From Streptomyces spiralis (lineage in GTDB: Bacteria; Actinomycetota; Actinomycetes; Streptomycetales; Streptomycetaceae), in NCBI RefSeq assembly GCF_014654675.1, contig NZ_BNBC01000002.1, positions 351,743 through 415,742 on the forward strand: a stretch of DNA of 64,000 nucleotides, read 5' to 3'. Positions 15,344 through 23,665 of this stretch are shown one piece after another; position 1 is the stretch's first letter; every line of letters starts with the position of its first letter. Made by a program: the position numbers and the translations under genes. Below the pieces are notes generated by a model. It was not told where the DNA came from, did no database searches, and saw only the letters and a list, made by a program, of their open reading frames with translations.

Positions 15344-16726
15344 CTAGACGTGCGGTGCGCCGCTGTGGTCGGCGGGGCCCGGCGGCGGTGGGGCGGGCAG
15401 GCCCTCGGCTGGGTGGGCGACGGGGCGGGTCGGGAGGGCGCCCAGGAAGCCGGTGACCAGCCCCCACAGCGCGGCGAGGCCGAGGGCGCCCCACAGCCGG
15501 GGCCGCAGCAGCAGCTCCCCGCTCAGGCCGCCGCCCACGTCCCCGACGCCGAGCAGCGACAGCCCGTAGTGGGCGGAGATCCGGCCCGCGAGGCAGACCG
15601 TCAGCACCGTCAGCACCAGACCGGCCGCCATCCGCAGCGCGTGCTGCCACGGACGCACCGGGACGGGGGTACGGGCCGCCGCGAGACGGGCGGCGCCGAG
15701 CACCAGCACCGCGTCGACGACCACCAGCCACCACACCCGGCCGTCGTGTTCGGCCAGCGAACCCAGGTCGAGCGTGGACACGTCCGGGGTGCGCAGCACC
15801 TCGTCGAGCAGATGCGGTACCGGCAGTCCGAAGGGGCCGTCCACCCGGCCGTTCCAGGCGGCACCCAGGCCGATCGTGAAGGCGAGCCAGGTCAGGTTCG
15901 GCAGCCCGAGCAGGATCAGCGCGAACGTCTGCGCCGGGTGCCCGCGCGTCCCCGCCGTCACCAGCGCGACGACCAGCCCCACGGCCACGCACGCGAGCAG
16001 CAGGGCGACCATGGCGTACGCCACCGGACGGGCCGACGCGCGAAGCCGCGCCGCCCGCGCCGGCAGCGGGACTTCGCGGGCCACGAGCAGCGCGAGCGCC
16101 AACACGCCCAGCAGCCACAGCAGCCCGAATCCGACGGTCAGCGGCACGTGGGTGGTGAAGCCGACCTCGGGCTCCGCACCGAAGAGTTCGCCGATGGCGC
16201 CGAGCACTCCGTTGCCGAGGTCGATGGCGAAGGTCTGGCGGGCGGCGAACGCGAGGCCGACCAGTGCCGCCAGCCACAGAACGGTGATCCTGGCGGCCCA
16301 CCAGCCCACCTCCCTCGCCCGCACCGGGCCCCGCGAGCCTGCCGTGTCCCGTTCCCCGCTCGTCTCCCGTGCCCCCGTCGTCCGTGGCTGCCGCAGCGGG
16401 CGGAGGAAGCCGGCGCCGACGACCAGCGCGCCGACGAGGGTGACCGACAGCGGCATCACCGTGACCCCGGCGTGCGTCTCGGCCAGCGTGCCCGCGTTGC
16501 CCGAGAGTTCCATGCTGCCCCCGACCGACGTCACCACGGTCGCCGCGACGACCCGTGGGAAGGCGTTGTCGGGCAGGTCCGCCGCCCCGGCCGCCCACAG
16601 GCCCAGAGCGGCGACCACACACATGGCGAGCAGCCCGGCCAGCACCGTGGCGAGGGCCTGCGCCCAGCCGTGGCGGGACCGGCCGTGACGGGCGGCCGGT
16701 GGAGCGGAGGGGCTCGGTGGGCTCAC
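15344..16726 (-). CDS. Streptophobe family integral membrane protein
   Basis: 460 residues with about ten hydrophobic segments, for example ALATVLAGLLAMCVVAALGLWAAG, VTLVGALVVGAGFL, ITVLWLAALVGLAFAA, FGLLWLLGVLALALLVA and VAYAMVALLLACVAVGLVVALV. Between the first two is the conserved NAFPRVVAATVVTSVGGSMELSGNAG stretch typical of the actinobacterial streptophobe family, for which no function is known. A hydrophilic loop around residues 108-140 is rich in Arg/Glu/Thr. The tail is Pro-rich (GLPAPPPPGPADH). The start is the GTG at 16726 and no good ribosome site precedes it, so the true start could be a little downstream. Confidence 0.85.
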   Translation of the reverse strand: MSPPSPSAPPAARHGRSRHGWAQALATVLAGLLAMCVVAALGLWAAGAADLPDNAFPRVVAATVVTSVGGSMELSGNAGTLAETHAGVTVMPLSVTLVGALVVGAGFLRPLRQPRTTGARETSGERDTAGSRGPVRAREVGWWAARITVLWLAALVGLAFAARQTFAIDLGNGVLGAIGELFGAEPEVGFTTHVPLTVGFGLLWLLGVLALALLVAREVPLPARAARLRASARPVAYAMVALLLACVAVGLVVALVTAGTRGHPAQTFALILLGLPNLTWLAFTIGLGAAWNGRVDGPFGLPVPHLLDEVLRTPDVSTLDLGSLAEHDGRVWWLVVVDAVLVLGAARLAAARTPVPVRPWQHALRMAAGLVLTVLTVCLAGRISAHYGLSLLGVGDVGGGLSGELLLRPRLWGALGLAALWGLVTGFLGALPTRPVAHPAEGLPAPPPPGPADHSGAPHV

Positions 16727-16799
16727 GCTGTCACGCTAAGCAGTACGAGGGCGGTACGCCCGTCGGGAGGTCCGTCCGCGACCGCCTGCCCGCCCCGCA

Positions 16800-16834
16800 C
16801 GGCGCCGCCCGGCGGGGACTGGCGGGCGGCGCCG
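16800..16834 (+). other. Strong hairpin between divergent promoters
   Basis: CGGCGCCGCCC and GGGCGGCGCCG pair perfectly over 11 bp around a 13-nt loop. It lies 57 nt before the anti-sigma-type ATPase gene. It could insulate the two divergent units or act in the ATPase leader. GGGTAT directly follows at 16836-16841. Confidence 0.45.
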
Positions 16835-16891
16835 TGGGTATCAGGACAGGTGCAGCAGCGTCCGGTCGGACCGGCCTCAAGAGAGAAACGC

Positions 16892-17347
16892 ATGATCGAG
16901 CAGTCGGACGGGGCAGTGATACCCGCTGGATACGACGTACCCGTGGAACCGCTTCGGCGGGCCACGCACTACACCGGTGAACCCGGTTGCATCGCCGACG
17001 CGCGTTCCTTCGCCGCGCACTTCATCGACCAGCTCAGGACCGAGTGGTGCGCCGTGATCGGCCGCCGCTCCGGAGAGGCCCTGCTCCTGGTGGTGAGCGA
17101 GCTGGTCACCAACGCCGACCGGCACAGCGACGGGCCGTACATCCTGGAGTTGGAGGGGACGGACGCCGCCGTGAGCGTGTGCGTCTACGACAGCAGCGCC
17201 GCCCTGCCGCTGCGCTTCCCCCGCGACCCCCGGCGCATCGGCCGGCACGGCCTGGAGATCGTGCACGCGCTGGCGGCCGAGGTGACCGCGGAACGCGTCC
17301 CGGTGGGCAAGCGGGTCCGGGCCCTGGTCCACCTCGGACCCGACTGA
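16892..17347 (+). CDS. Anti-sigma-type ATP-binding protein (HATPase_c, RsbW/SpoIIAB-like)
   Basis: 151-residue GHKL-fold protein of the type that, as an anti-sigma or anti-anti-sigma kinase, controls stress sigma factors. The N box is LLLVVSELVTNADRHS (ExxxN), and the G1/lid region is RRIGRHGLEIVHALAAEV. The G1 motif is degenerate (usually DxGxGL; here a plain RIGRHGL), so ATP turnover may be weak. N-terminally, HYTGEPGCIADARSFAAHFIDQL resembles other Streptomyces regulators of this class. It is convergent with a SigB/F-type sigma gene only 16 bp away; a functional link is an inference. The ATG at 16892 has a GAGAG site. Confidence 0.85.
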   Translation: MIEQSDGAVIPAGYDVPVEPLRRATHYTGEPGCIADARSFAAHFIDQLRTEWCAVIGRRSGEALLLVVSELVTNADRHSDGPYILELEGTDAAVSVCVYDSSAALPLRFPRDPRRIGRHGLEIVHALAAEVTAERVPVGKRVRALVHLGPD

Positions 17348-17363
17348 GCCCGCGCCGGAGAGT

Positions 17364-18242
17364 TCAGCAGGGCTCGCCCAGCATGCCCTCCCGCAGTTGC
17401 GTGAGGATCCGCTTGATCAGCCGGGAGACGTGCATCTGCGAGCAGCCGAGCCGTTCGCCGATCTCCGCCTGGGTGGCCTCCTCCACGAACCGCAGGTGGA
17501 TGATCTGCCGGTCTCTCTCGCCGAGTTCGGCCACCAGCGGGGCCAGCGAGTGGAAGTCCTCGACGAGCCTGATCCCGTCCTCCTCCACGCCGAGGAAGTC
17601 GGCGAGCACCGCTTCGCCGTCCTCGGAACCGTCACCGGTGAGCGCCGCGTCCAGCGAGGCGGAGTGGTAGCCGTTGGACGCGATCTGGCCCTCGATCACT
17701 TGTTTCTCGGTGAGGTTCATCAGCGTCGCGAGCTCTGCGACGGTCGGCTCGCGGTCCAGACGGCTGCAGAGCTCCTCGCGTGCCTTGGCCAGCTCCACGC
17801 GCAGCTCCTGAAGTCGCCGCGGCACATGCACCGACCAGGTCGTGTCCCGGAAGAACCGCTTGATCTCGCCGACGATGTAGGGCAGCGCGAACGACGTGAA
17901 CTCCACCTCGCGCGACAGCTCGAACCGGTCGATGGCCTTGATCAGGCCGATCATCCCGGTCTGGACGACGTCCTCCATCTCGTCGCCGCGGCCCCGGAAC
18001 CGGCCGGCCGCGAAACGCACCAGCGACATGTTCATCTCGATGAGGGCGTTACGCGCGTACTGGTGTTCGTGCGTGCCCTCTTCGAGCTCGGCCAGGCGAC
18101 GGAAGAAGAGGCGGGACAGCTCGCGTGCGTCGCGGGGTGCGACGGACCGGGGATCCGCGACCGCCGGGAGCGGTGTGCCGCCCGTCCGGTTCTCCGGGGT
18201 CTCCTCGACCGCTGCCTCGGACCGGATCACGGCGGTGTCCAT
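17364..18242 (-). CDS. RNA polymerase sigma factor, SigB/SigF/SigG family
   Basis: 292 residues (group 3 sigma). Region 2 is RFAAGRFRGRGDEMEDVVQTGMIGLIKAIDRFE with the promoter-melting motif FTSFALPYIVGEIKRFFRD. Region 3 is RRLQELRVELAKAREELCSRLDREPTVAELATLMNLTEKQV. Region 4 is LGERDRQIIHLRFVEEATQAEIGERLGCSQMHVSRLIKRILTQLR. This set recognises GTTT-N14/16-GGGTAT-like promoters in Streptomyces. By position beside popR and clpP paralogues it resembles the S. coelicolor sigL neighbourhood, but that is from memory. The ATG at 18242 is preceded by GGGAGGGG; the upstream GTG at 18254 is less likely. Confidence 0.93.
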   Translation of the reverse strand: MDTAVIRSEAAVEETPENRTGGTPLPAVADPRSVAPRDARELSRLFFRRLAELEEGTHEHQYARNALIEMNMSLVRFAAGRFRGRGDEMEDVVQTGMIGLIKAIDRFELSREVEFTSFALPYIVGEIKRFFRDTTWSVHVPRRLQELRVELAKAREELCSRLDREPTVAELATLMNLTEKQVIEGQIASNGYHSASLDAALTGDGSEDGEAVLADFLGVEEDGIRLVEDFHSLAPLVAELGERDRQIIHLRFVEEATQAEIGERLGCSQMHVSRLIKRILTQLREGMLGEPC

Positions 18243-18405
18243 TGCCCCTCCCACGAAAAGTCACGGTTCGGTGAAGGGCGGGTACCCAGGGCAGCGCAAC
18301 CCATGCGCCCCGCCCTTTCGCCCCTTTGCGTGCCTTCCGTGCCGGTGATTCACCCAGGGCGGAATGCCGCCCCCTTCCACGGACGTCCCTGACTCATAGT
18401 CTGAG

Positions 18406-18804
18406 GTGGTGAGCAACCAAGCGCCGAACCCAGCCCGCGTCATCCCGCTGCGTCCTCCGGCCGTGCGCCCGGCGAACACCCGCCGGCCGGCGGCTCCTCG
18501 CGAACCCCTGTGGCGCGACCTCGTCGGCGACGTGCTGCGCCGTGAGCGGCTCGCCCAGGAGCGCACGCTCAAGCACGTCGCCGACGCGGCCCGCATCTCC
18601 ATGCCGTATCTCTCGGAGATCGAGCGCGGCCGCAAGGAGGCCAGCTCGGAGGTCCTCGCGGCCGCGGCCCAGGCCCTCGGCCTCGGCCTGGCCGACCTGC
18701 TGTCACTGGCCCAGGGCGAACTGCTCCGCCTCACCAGCCGCACCGCGGCGCCCAGCCGTCGAACGTCGACCTCCCGCATCGACGGCCTGTGCCTGGCCGC
18801 CTGA
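18406..18804 (+). CDS. popR: PopR/ClgR-like XRE-family activator of clp genes
   Basis: 132-residue regulator with one helix-turn-helix (GDVLRRERLAQERTLKHVADAARISMPYLSEIERGRKEASSEVLAAAAQALGLGLADLL), the pattern of Clp gene regulators. PopR of S. lividans activates the clpP3-clpP4 operon and is itself degraded by ClpP1P2 through two C-terminal alanines; this protein ends in GLCLAA, so the same degron is present. clpP3-clpP4 lie 1.4 kb away, and a TCTGCC-N3-GGCAGA box stands before clpP3. The gene is preceded by CATAGT (18395-18400) at a distance that would start the message at the GTG, so it may be leaderless; GTG 18409 is an alternative. Confidence 0.85.
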   Translation: MVSNQAPNPARVIPLRPPAVRPANTRRPAAPREPLWRDLVGDVLRRERLAQERTLKHVADAARISMPYLSEIERGRKEASSEVLAAAAQALGLGLADLLSLAQGELLRLTSRTAAPSRRTSTSRIDGLCLAA

Positions 18805-18891
18805 CGACCCGGTGACGGTGCCCGCCGGCCGACGGCCGACGGGCCTGTCGTCGACGGGCATGCCCCTGGCCGAGGCACGGCCCCGCGGATG

Positions 18892-20073
18892 TCAGCGTCC
18901 GAGGTGCCGGCCGACCAGGTCGCGGAGTCGACCGATCCATGCGTCGCGCTGGTCCGCGCGCCGGGCGTCGAGTTCGCACGGGTAGGACATGCCGTCGTGC
19001 AGCCGGACGGTGACGGTGAAGCGTCCTCGTCGGCCGGGCGTGCAGATGACCGCGGAGATCTCCGGCCAGTCGAAGTCCGCCTCGACCGTGTCCACTTGCA
19101 GGGTGACCCCGGTGGTGTCCGCGGTGATGCTCGCCGACCGGTCCCCGATGACGAGGGGCTGCTGATGCTCCGGGGGCGGGGCCATGGCCGCGGGCGGGAA
19201 GCGTGGTGGGGTCGCCGGCTGCGTCGGTGCCGAGGCCGGCGGGGGGAACGCGGGTGGTGGGACCGCGAGCGTCGGTGTGTAGGCCGCGGGTGTGCTGTGC
19301 GGGGGTCCTGTCACCAGGTCCAGCAGCGCACCGGGTGTCGGACGGGCGCTCGGATCCTTGTGCAGGCAGGCCGCCACCGCCTCGCGCAGACCGGCGGGAA
19401 CCTCGGACAGGTCCGGGGGTTCATGGACCGAGCGGTACATCAGGGCCATGGACGTGCCCTCTCCCCACGCGCTGCCCCCGGCGGCGGCGACCAGCACGGC
19501 GCCGAGCGCGAACACGTCGCTGGCCCCGGTCACGTCCTGGCCCAGGGCCTGCTCGGGGGAGAGGTAGCCCGGGGTGCCGAAGGCCGTGCCGGTCGCGGTC
19601 AGCCGTGACGACTCCAGCGCTCGGGCGATGCCGAAGTCGAGCACGCGAGGGCCGTCGGCGGCCATGATGATGTTGCCCGGCTTGAGATCGCGGTGGACGA
19701 GCCCGCAGGCATGGATCGAGGCCAGCGCCTCGGCGAGGGCCGCGGCGAGCGCGCGCAGGTGCGGCTCGCTCATGGGCCCGTTCGCGGCCAGTTGCTCGGC
19801 GAGCGTCGGGCCCGGGATGTAAGCCGTCGCCAGCCACGGCGGGTTGCCGTCGACGTCGGCGTCGACCACAGGTGCCGTGTGGAACCCGCCCACCGTGCGT
19901 GCCGCTGCCACCTCCGCGCGGAAGCGCTCACGGAAGACGGGGTCCACGGCCAGTTCCGGCTTGGCGACTTTCAGCGCGACAGCGCGTCCGCCGCGCGTGC
20001 GCGCCAGGAAGACCGTGCCCATCCCGCCTTCGCCGAGCCTGCGCTCGACGGCGTACCCCCCGATGTGATGCAT
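18892..20073 (-). CDS. Serine/threonine protein kinase, soluble
   Basis: 393-residue Hanks-type kinase. It has the glycine loop RRLGEGGMGTVFLA (14-19), ATP-anchoring Lys35 in VALKVAKPE, the catalytic loop HRDLKPGN (127-134), DFG (146-148), and the activation segment ending TPGYLSPEQ. A Pro-rich linker (about 260-310) leads to a compact C-terminal beta domain (VIGDRSASITADTTGVTLQVDTVEADFDWPEISAVICTP, ending RDLVGRHLGR) of unknown function. No transmembrane segment is visible, unlike PknB-type receptors. The start is the ATG at 20073; CATACT seven bases before it may serve as the -10 of a leaderless message. It is transcribed with the same polarity as clpP4, 154 bp downstream of it. Confidence 0.92.
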   Translation of the reverse strand: MHHIGGYAVERRLGEGGMGTVFLARTRGGRAVALKVAKPELAVDPVFRERFRAEVAAARTVGGFHTAPVVDADVDGNPPWLATAYIPGPTLAEQLAANGPMSEPHLRALAAALAEALASIHACGLVHRDLKPGNIIMAADGPRVLDFGIARALESSRLTATGTAFGTPGYLSPEQALGQDVTGASDVFALGAVLVAAAGGSAWGEGTSMALMYRSVHEPPDLSEVPAGLREAVAACLHKDPSARPTPGALLDLVTGPPHSTPAAYTPTLAVPPPAFPPPASAPTQPATPPRFPPAAMAPPPEHQQPLVIGDRSASITADTTGVTLQVDTVEADFDWPEISAVICTPGRRGRFTVTVRLHDGMSYPCELDARRADQRDAWIGRLRDLVGRHLGR

Positions 20074-20227
20074 GCGCCAAGTATGACGGTGCCACCGCAC
20101 CGGTCACACCGCCTGCCCCTGATCACCGCCACCGACCCCGTCCTCGACGGAGGAGTCATCGGCGTCGAACTGCTCCTGACCGTCGCTCAGCGAGGGCGGG
20201 GTGGGGTGGGGCCGGCGGGGGCGTGTC

Positions 20228-20833
20228 TCAGGGCACCGGGGTCAGGCGTCGGCTCAGCACCTCGTCGGCCAGGCCGTAGGCCACCGCCTCGTGGGCGGTG
20301 AAGACCTTCTCGCGGTCCATGTCGGCGCGCAGGGCCTCGGCGGCGTGTCCGGTGTGCCGGGAGAGCACCTCCTCGACCTGGGAGCGGATCCGGACCATCT
20401 CCTTGGCCTGGAGCGTGAGATCGGAGACCGTGCCCTGCCGGCCACCGCTGGCCGGCTGCCCCAGCAGCACCCGCGCGTGCTCCAGCACGAACCGCCGCCC
20501 GGGGTCCCCGCCGGCCAGCAGCACCGCCGCCGTGGAGGCCGCCTGCCCCACGCAGAACGTGGAGATCGGCGACTGCACGAACGTCATCGCGTCGTAGATG
20601 GCCATGAGCGAAGTGAACGAGCCGCCCGGCGAGTTGAGGTAGAGCGAGATCTCGTGCTCCGGGTTCGCCGACTCCAGATGGAGGAGTTGCGCGATGACGA
20701 CGTTGGCGACGCCGTCGTCGATCTCGGTGCCGAGAAAGATGATTCGCTCGTTCAGCAGCCGGCTGAACACGTCGTACGACCGCTCGCCCTGCGCGGTCCG
20801 CTCGATCACGTACGGAACCGTGTACGACCCCAT
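20228..20833 (-). CDS. clpP4: ClpP-family subunit with degenerate catalytic triad
   Basis: 201-residue member of the Clp protease proteolytic-subunit family. The nucleophile Ser100 is kept in [16 protein letters not shown]. However, the catalytic His (normally in MIHQP) is Gly125 in [12 protein letters not shown], and the catalytic Asp (normally in DRF) is Glu175 in [20 protein letters not shown]. It should therefore be inactive or rely on its partner, most simply as a structural ring paired with ClpP3. The start ATG lies one base after the clpP3 stop (TGACATG), so the two are translated together. By order in the operon it corresponds to ClpP4 of S. lividans. Its C-terminus is short (SRRLTPVP). 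Confidence 0.92.
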   Translation of the reverse strand: MGSYTVPYVIERTAQGERSYDVFSRLLNERIIFLGTEIDDGVANVVIAQLLHLESANPEHEISLYLNSPGGSFTSLMAIYDAMTFVQSPISTFCVGQAASTAAVLLAGGDPGRRFVLEHARVLLGQPASGGRQGTVSDLTLQAKEMVRIRSQVEEVLSRHTGHAAEALRADMDREKVFTAHEAVAYGLADEVLSRRLTPVP

Positions 20834-20834
20834 G

Positions 20835-21476
20835 TCACAACCCCATCCGTCGGCGCGACGTGGCCGGGCGGACGTCGGCCAGCGACTCCACCACCCGGTC
20901 CACCATCCCGTACTCCCTGGCCTGCTCGGCGGTGAACCAGCGGTCCCGGTCGCCGTCCCGTGCGATCGTCTCCTCGCTCTGACCGGTGTGCTCGGCGGTG
21001 AGCCGCTCGATGGTCCGCTTGGTGTGCTCCAGGTTCTCCGCCTGGATCTCGATGTCCGCGGTGGTGCCGCCGATCCCGGCCGACGGCTGGTGCATCATGA
21101 TCCGCGCGTGCGGCAGCGCGAACCGCTTGCCGTGGGTCCCCACGGTCAGCAGGAACTGGCCCATGCTCGCCGCGAATCCCATCGCCAGCGTCGAGACGTC
21201 GTTCGGGATGAGCCGCATCGTGTCGTAGATGGCCAGGCCCGCGGTGACGGAACCGCCGGGGCTGTTGATGTACAGGCTGATGTCGGTGCGCGGGTCCTCG
21301 GCCGACAGCAGCAGCAACTGCGCGCACACCCGGTTCGCCGACACCTCGTCGACCTGGGTGCCCAGGAACACGATCCGCTGGGTGAGCAGTTGGGCCGCCA
21401 GATGGTCGTCGAAGCGGCTGGGCGGTGTGTCGCCCTCCTCCGCACGTGGCTGCGACGCGGTGGTCAGTGGAGTCAT
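20835..21476 (-). CDS. clpP3: ATP-dependent Clp protease proteolytic subunit ClpP3
   Basis: 213-residue serine peptidase that forms the barrel of the Clp protease with ClpC/ClpX-type unfoldases. The full triad is present: Ser104 in [17 protein letters not shown], His129 in [14 protein letters not shown] and Asp178 in [41 protein letters not shown] is the substrate-strand motif. The first ~20 residues ([14 protein letters not shown]) may be a propeptide. GAGGAGACCCG before the ATG is a strong ribosome site. It is the first gene of a two-gene operon with clpP4 and probably needs PopR for expression. Confidence 0.95.
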   Translation of the reverse strand: MTPLTTASQPRAEEGDTPPSRFDDHLAAQLLTQRIVFLGTQVDEVSANRVCAQLLLLSAEDPRTDISLYINSPGGSVTAGLAIYDTMRLIPNDVSTLAMGFAASMGQFLLTVGTHGKRFALPHARIMMHQPSAGIGGTTADIEIQAENLEHTKRTIERLTAEHTGQSEETIARDGDRDRWFTAEQAREYGMVDRVVESLADVRPATSRRRMGL

Positions 21477-21548
21477 CGGGTCTCCTCGTCGTGGCGTGAA
21501 TGCCGTCGACTCCACTGTCGGCCGCGGAGAGGCGGCCGAAGCCGTTTC

Positions 21549-21578
21549 TCTGCCCGTGGCAGATTCGCCACGGGCAGA
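21549..21578 (-). promoter_or_regulatory. PopR-type box within a 12-bp inverted repeat upstream of clpP3
   Basis: TCTGCC-CGT-GGCAGA (21549-21563) is exactly the palindrome described for PopR binding before S. lividans clpP3, as I recall it. It is nested in a larger perfect inverted repeat, TCTGCCCGTGGC (21549-21560) and GCCACGGGCAGA (21567-21578), so two overlapping dyads are present. It ends 73 bp upstream of the clpP3 ATG, a fitting distance for an activator. Confidence 0.75.
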
Positions 21579-21631
21579 GCGCCCCGGAGGAGCCCCCGGG
21601 GAGCCCGCCGAGGCGGCCCCGGGCCGCGGAC

Positions 21632-22840
21632 TCAGCCCTTCGCGCGCAGCTGGCGGAAGAACGCCCGTACGTCCCCGACCAGCAGGTCGGGCTCCTCCAT
21701 CGCCGCGAAGTGCCCGCCCCGGTCGAACTCGGTCCACCGCACCAGGTTCTCCGTGCGCTCCGCCTTGTGCCGTAGCGGCACCTGGATCTCGGCCGGGAAG
21801 ACGGCGAGCGCGGTCGGCGCGGTCGACGGCTCCGCCGGCGCGGCGGCCCGTCCCGAACCGGCGTGGGCCCGCTCGTAGTAGATCCGGGCGGCGGAACCGG
21901 CGGTCCCGGTCAGCCAGTACAGCATCACGTCGGTGAGCAGCAGGTCCCGGTCGACGGCCTCCTCGGGCAGCTCCTCGGAGTCGGTCCACTCGCGGAACTT
22001 CTCGACGATCCAGGCGAGTTGACCGACGGGCGAGTCGGTGAGCGCGTACGCCAGGGTCTGCGGGCGGGTCGAGTTCAGGATCGCGTACCCCGCGCCCTCC
22101 CGCTGCCACGCCTCCCAGCGGCGCCACGAGGTCAGCGTGCGCGCCCGTTCCTCGGGGCCGAGCGCGGCCAGCTCCGCGTCGGTCGGCTCGGCGGTCTGCT
22201 GTGCCCCCGGCAGCAGGTTGAGGTGGACGCCGATCACCCGGTCCGGGTGGGCGCGGCCCAGCTCCCGGGAGATCGCCGCGCCCCAGTCGCCGCCCTGGGC
22301 GCCGAACCGCTCGTAGCCGAGCCGCCGCATCAGCTCGGCCCACGCGTCCGCGACCCGGCCCGCCTCCCAGCCCCGGTCGGTGGTCGGTCCGGAAAGTCCG
22401 AAGCCCGGGATGCTCGGTACCACGACGTGGAACGCGTCGGCGGGATCGCCGCCGTGCGCGGCCGGGTCGGTGAGCGGTCCCACGACGTCGCGGAACTCCA
22501 CGATCGACCCCGGCCAGCCATGGGTGATGATCAGCGGGGTGGCGTCGGGCTCGGGGGAGCGGATGTGCGCGAAGTGGACGTTGGCGCCGTCGATGGTGGT
22601 CGTGAACTGGGGCCACTCGTTCAGCCGCGCCTCGGCCGCCCGCCAGTCGTAGCCGTGCCGCCAGTGCCGCACGAGGTCGCGCAGGTAGTCGACGGGCACG
22701 CCGTGGTCCCATCCGGTGCCGGGCGGCTGCTCCGGCAGGCGGGCGCGGTCGAGGCGGTCGTGCAGGTCGTCGAGGTCGCTCTGCGGGATCGCGAGCCGGA
22801 AGGGACGGATGCCGTCGGTGGGCGGCGGTGGCGTCGTCAT
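21632..22840 (-). CDS. Epoxide hydrolase (EHN domain plus alpha/beta hydrolase)
   Basis: 402 residues. An N-terminal EHN segment (IRPFRLAIPQSDLDDLHDRLDRARLPEQ ... YLRDLVRHWRHGYDWRAAEARLNEWPQF) precedes an alpha/beta hydrolase core. The oxyanion motif is ITHGWPGSIVEF, the nucleophile Asp is in FGAQGGDWGAAISRELG, a lid Tyr is in MLYWLTGTAGSAARIYYERA, and the catalytic His is in FDRGGHFAAMEEPDLL. This is the microsomal/juvenile-hormone epoxide hydrolase layout; the natural epoxide is unknown. The ATG at 22840 gives MTTPPPPTDG; an ORF extension to 22876 lacks a ribosome site. It lies upstream of clpP3, but the PopR box in the 155-bp gap argues for a separate transcript. Confidence 0.9.
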   Translation of the reverse strand: MTTPPPPTDGIRPFRLAIPQSDLDDLHDRLDRARLPEQPPGTGWDHGVPVDYLRDLVRHWRHGYDWRAAEARLNEWPQFTTTIDGANVHFAHIRSPEPDATPLIITHGWPGSIVEFRDVVGPLTDPAAHGGDPADAFHVVVPSIPGFGLSGPTTDRGWEAGRVADAWAELMRRLGYERFGAQGGDWGAAISRELGRAHPDRVIGVHLNLLPGAQQTAEPTDAELAALGPEERARTLTSWRRWEAWQREGAGYAILNSTRPQTLAYALTDSPVGQLAWIVEKFREWTDSEELPEEAVDRDLLLTDVMLYWLTGTAGSAARIYYERAHAGSGRAAAPAEPSTAPTALAVFPAEIQVPLRHKAERTENLVRWTEFDRGGHFAAMEEPDLLVGDVRAFFRQLRAKG

Positions 22841-22983
22841 GGCCGGGATGTTAGTTCGGGCAGGCCGGGGGGCCATCCGGATTTCTTCGCCACTTCTTTG
22901 GCGTCGATTTCCGTGCGAGCGATGAGTTCCGCCGCCGGGACCGGTCGATACAGATGACCGTGCCCCACACCCAGGAGGAACCC

Positions 22984-23466
22984 GTGGCCACCGAAGGATT
23001 CACCACCTGTCTCTGGTTCGACGGCCGGGCCGAGGAGGCCGCCGAGTACTACGTCTCGGTCTTCAAGAACTCCAGCATCGACCGGATCGCCCGCTACACC
23101 GAGGCGGGGCCGGGGCCGGCCGGCTCCGTGATCACCGTCGAGTTCACGGCCAACGGCCAGAGGTTCGTCGCGCTGAACGGCGGCCCGGAGTTCAGGTTCA
23201 GCGAGGCGATCTCCTTCCAGATCTTCTGCGCGGACCAGGAGGAGGTCGACCACTACTGGGCCCGGCTCACGGAGAACGGCGGAGAGCCCGGCCCGTGTGG
23301 CTGGGTCAAGGACAAGTACGGCGTGTCGTGGCAGGTCATCCCGGACGGGCTGATCGACATGGTCTCGGACCCCGACTCGGAGAAGGCGGCCCGCGCCACC
23401 CGGGCGATGCTCGCGATGGGCAAGCTCGACATCGCCGCCCTGAAGAAGGCCCACGCGGGCGAGTAG
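22984..23466 (+). CDS. VOC family protein (PhnB / 3-demethylubiquinone methyltransferase-like fold)
   Basis: 160 residues in the PhnB-type glyoxalase group: FTTCLWFDGRAEEAAEYYVSVFKNSSIDRIARYTEAGPG, FVALNGGPEFRFSEAISFQIFCADQEEVDHYWARLTENGGEPGPCGWVKDKYGVSWQVIP. The family is often annotated as a 3-demethylubiquinone methyltransferase, but it has no SAM site and the role is unknown. The C-terminal helix carries ATRAMLAMGKLDIAALKKAHAGE as in relatives. The GTG at 22984 is chosen because GGAGGA lies four bases upstream; an ATG at 22954 would add ten residues (TVPHTQEEP). A terminator hairpin follows the stop. Confidence 0.88.
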   Translation: MATEGFTTCLWFDGRAEEAAEYYVSVFKNSSIDRIARYTEAGPGPAGSVITVEFTANGQRFVALNGGPEFRFSEAISFQIFCADQEEVDHYWARLTENGGEPGPCGWVKDKYGVSWQVIPDGLIDMVSDPDSEKAARATRAMLAMGKLDIAALKKAHAGE

Positions 23467-23479
23467 CGGGCGGCCGTGC

Positions 23480-23513
23480 GGCCGGCCCACCCGACCGGGG
23501 GAGTGGGCCGGCC
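23480..23513 (+). terminator. Terminator hairpin
   Basis: GGCCGGCCCAC (23480-23490) and GTGGGCCGGCC (23503-23513) form a perfect 11-bp stem with a 12-nt loop, 13 bases after the stop of the PhnB-like gene. Confidence 0.75.
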
Positions 23514-23665
23514 ACCCGGCCGTCGGACGTCCGGCCGGACGCCCGTGACGGCGGACACCCGCGACGGCAGTGGTGGCGCCGGCCTCGGCGCGCGACCCGC
23601 TCAGCGGGTGGCTAGCGTGAGAAACGGGGAACCACCGAGTCAGCGAACGGGAGAGGACCCCGGCC

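Noticed and set aside
15331..15344. Terminator between the hypothetical gene and the streptophobe gene
   Set aside because: Only AGGGC-AGG-CCCT, a 4-5 bp stem, is present. It is too weak to call.
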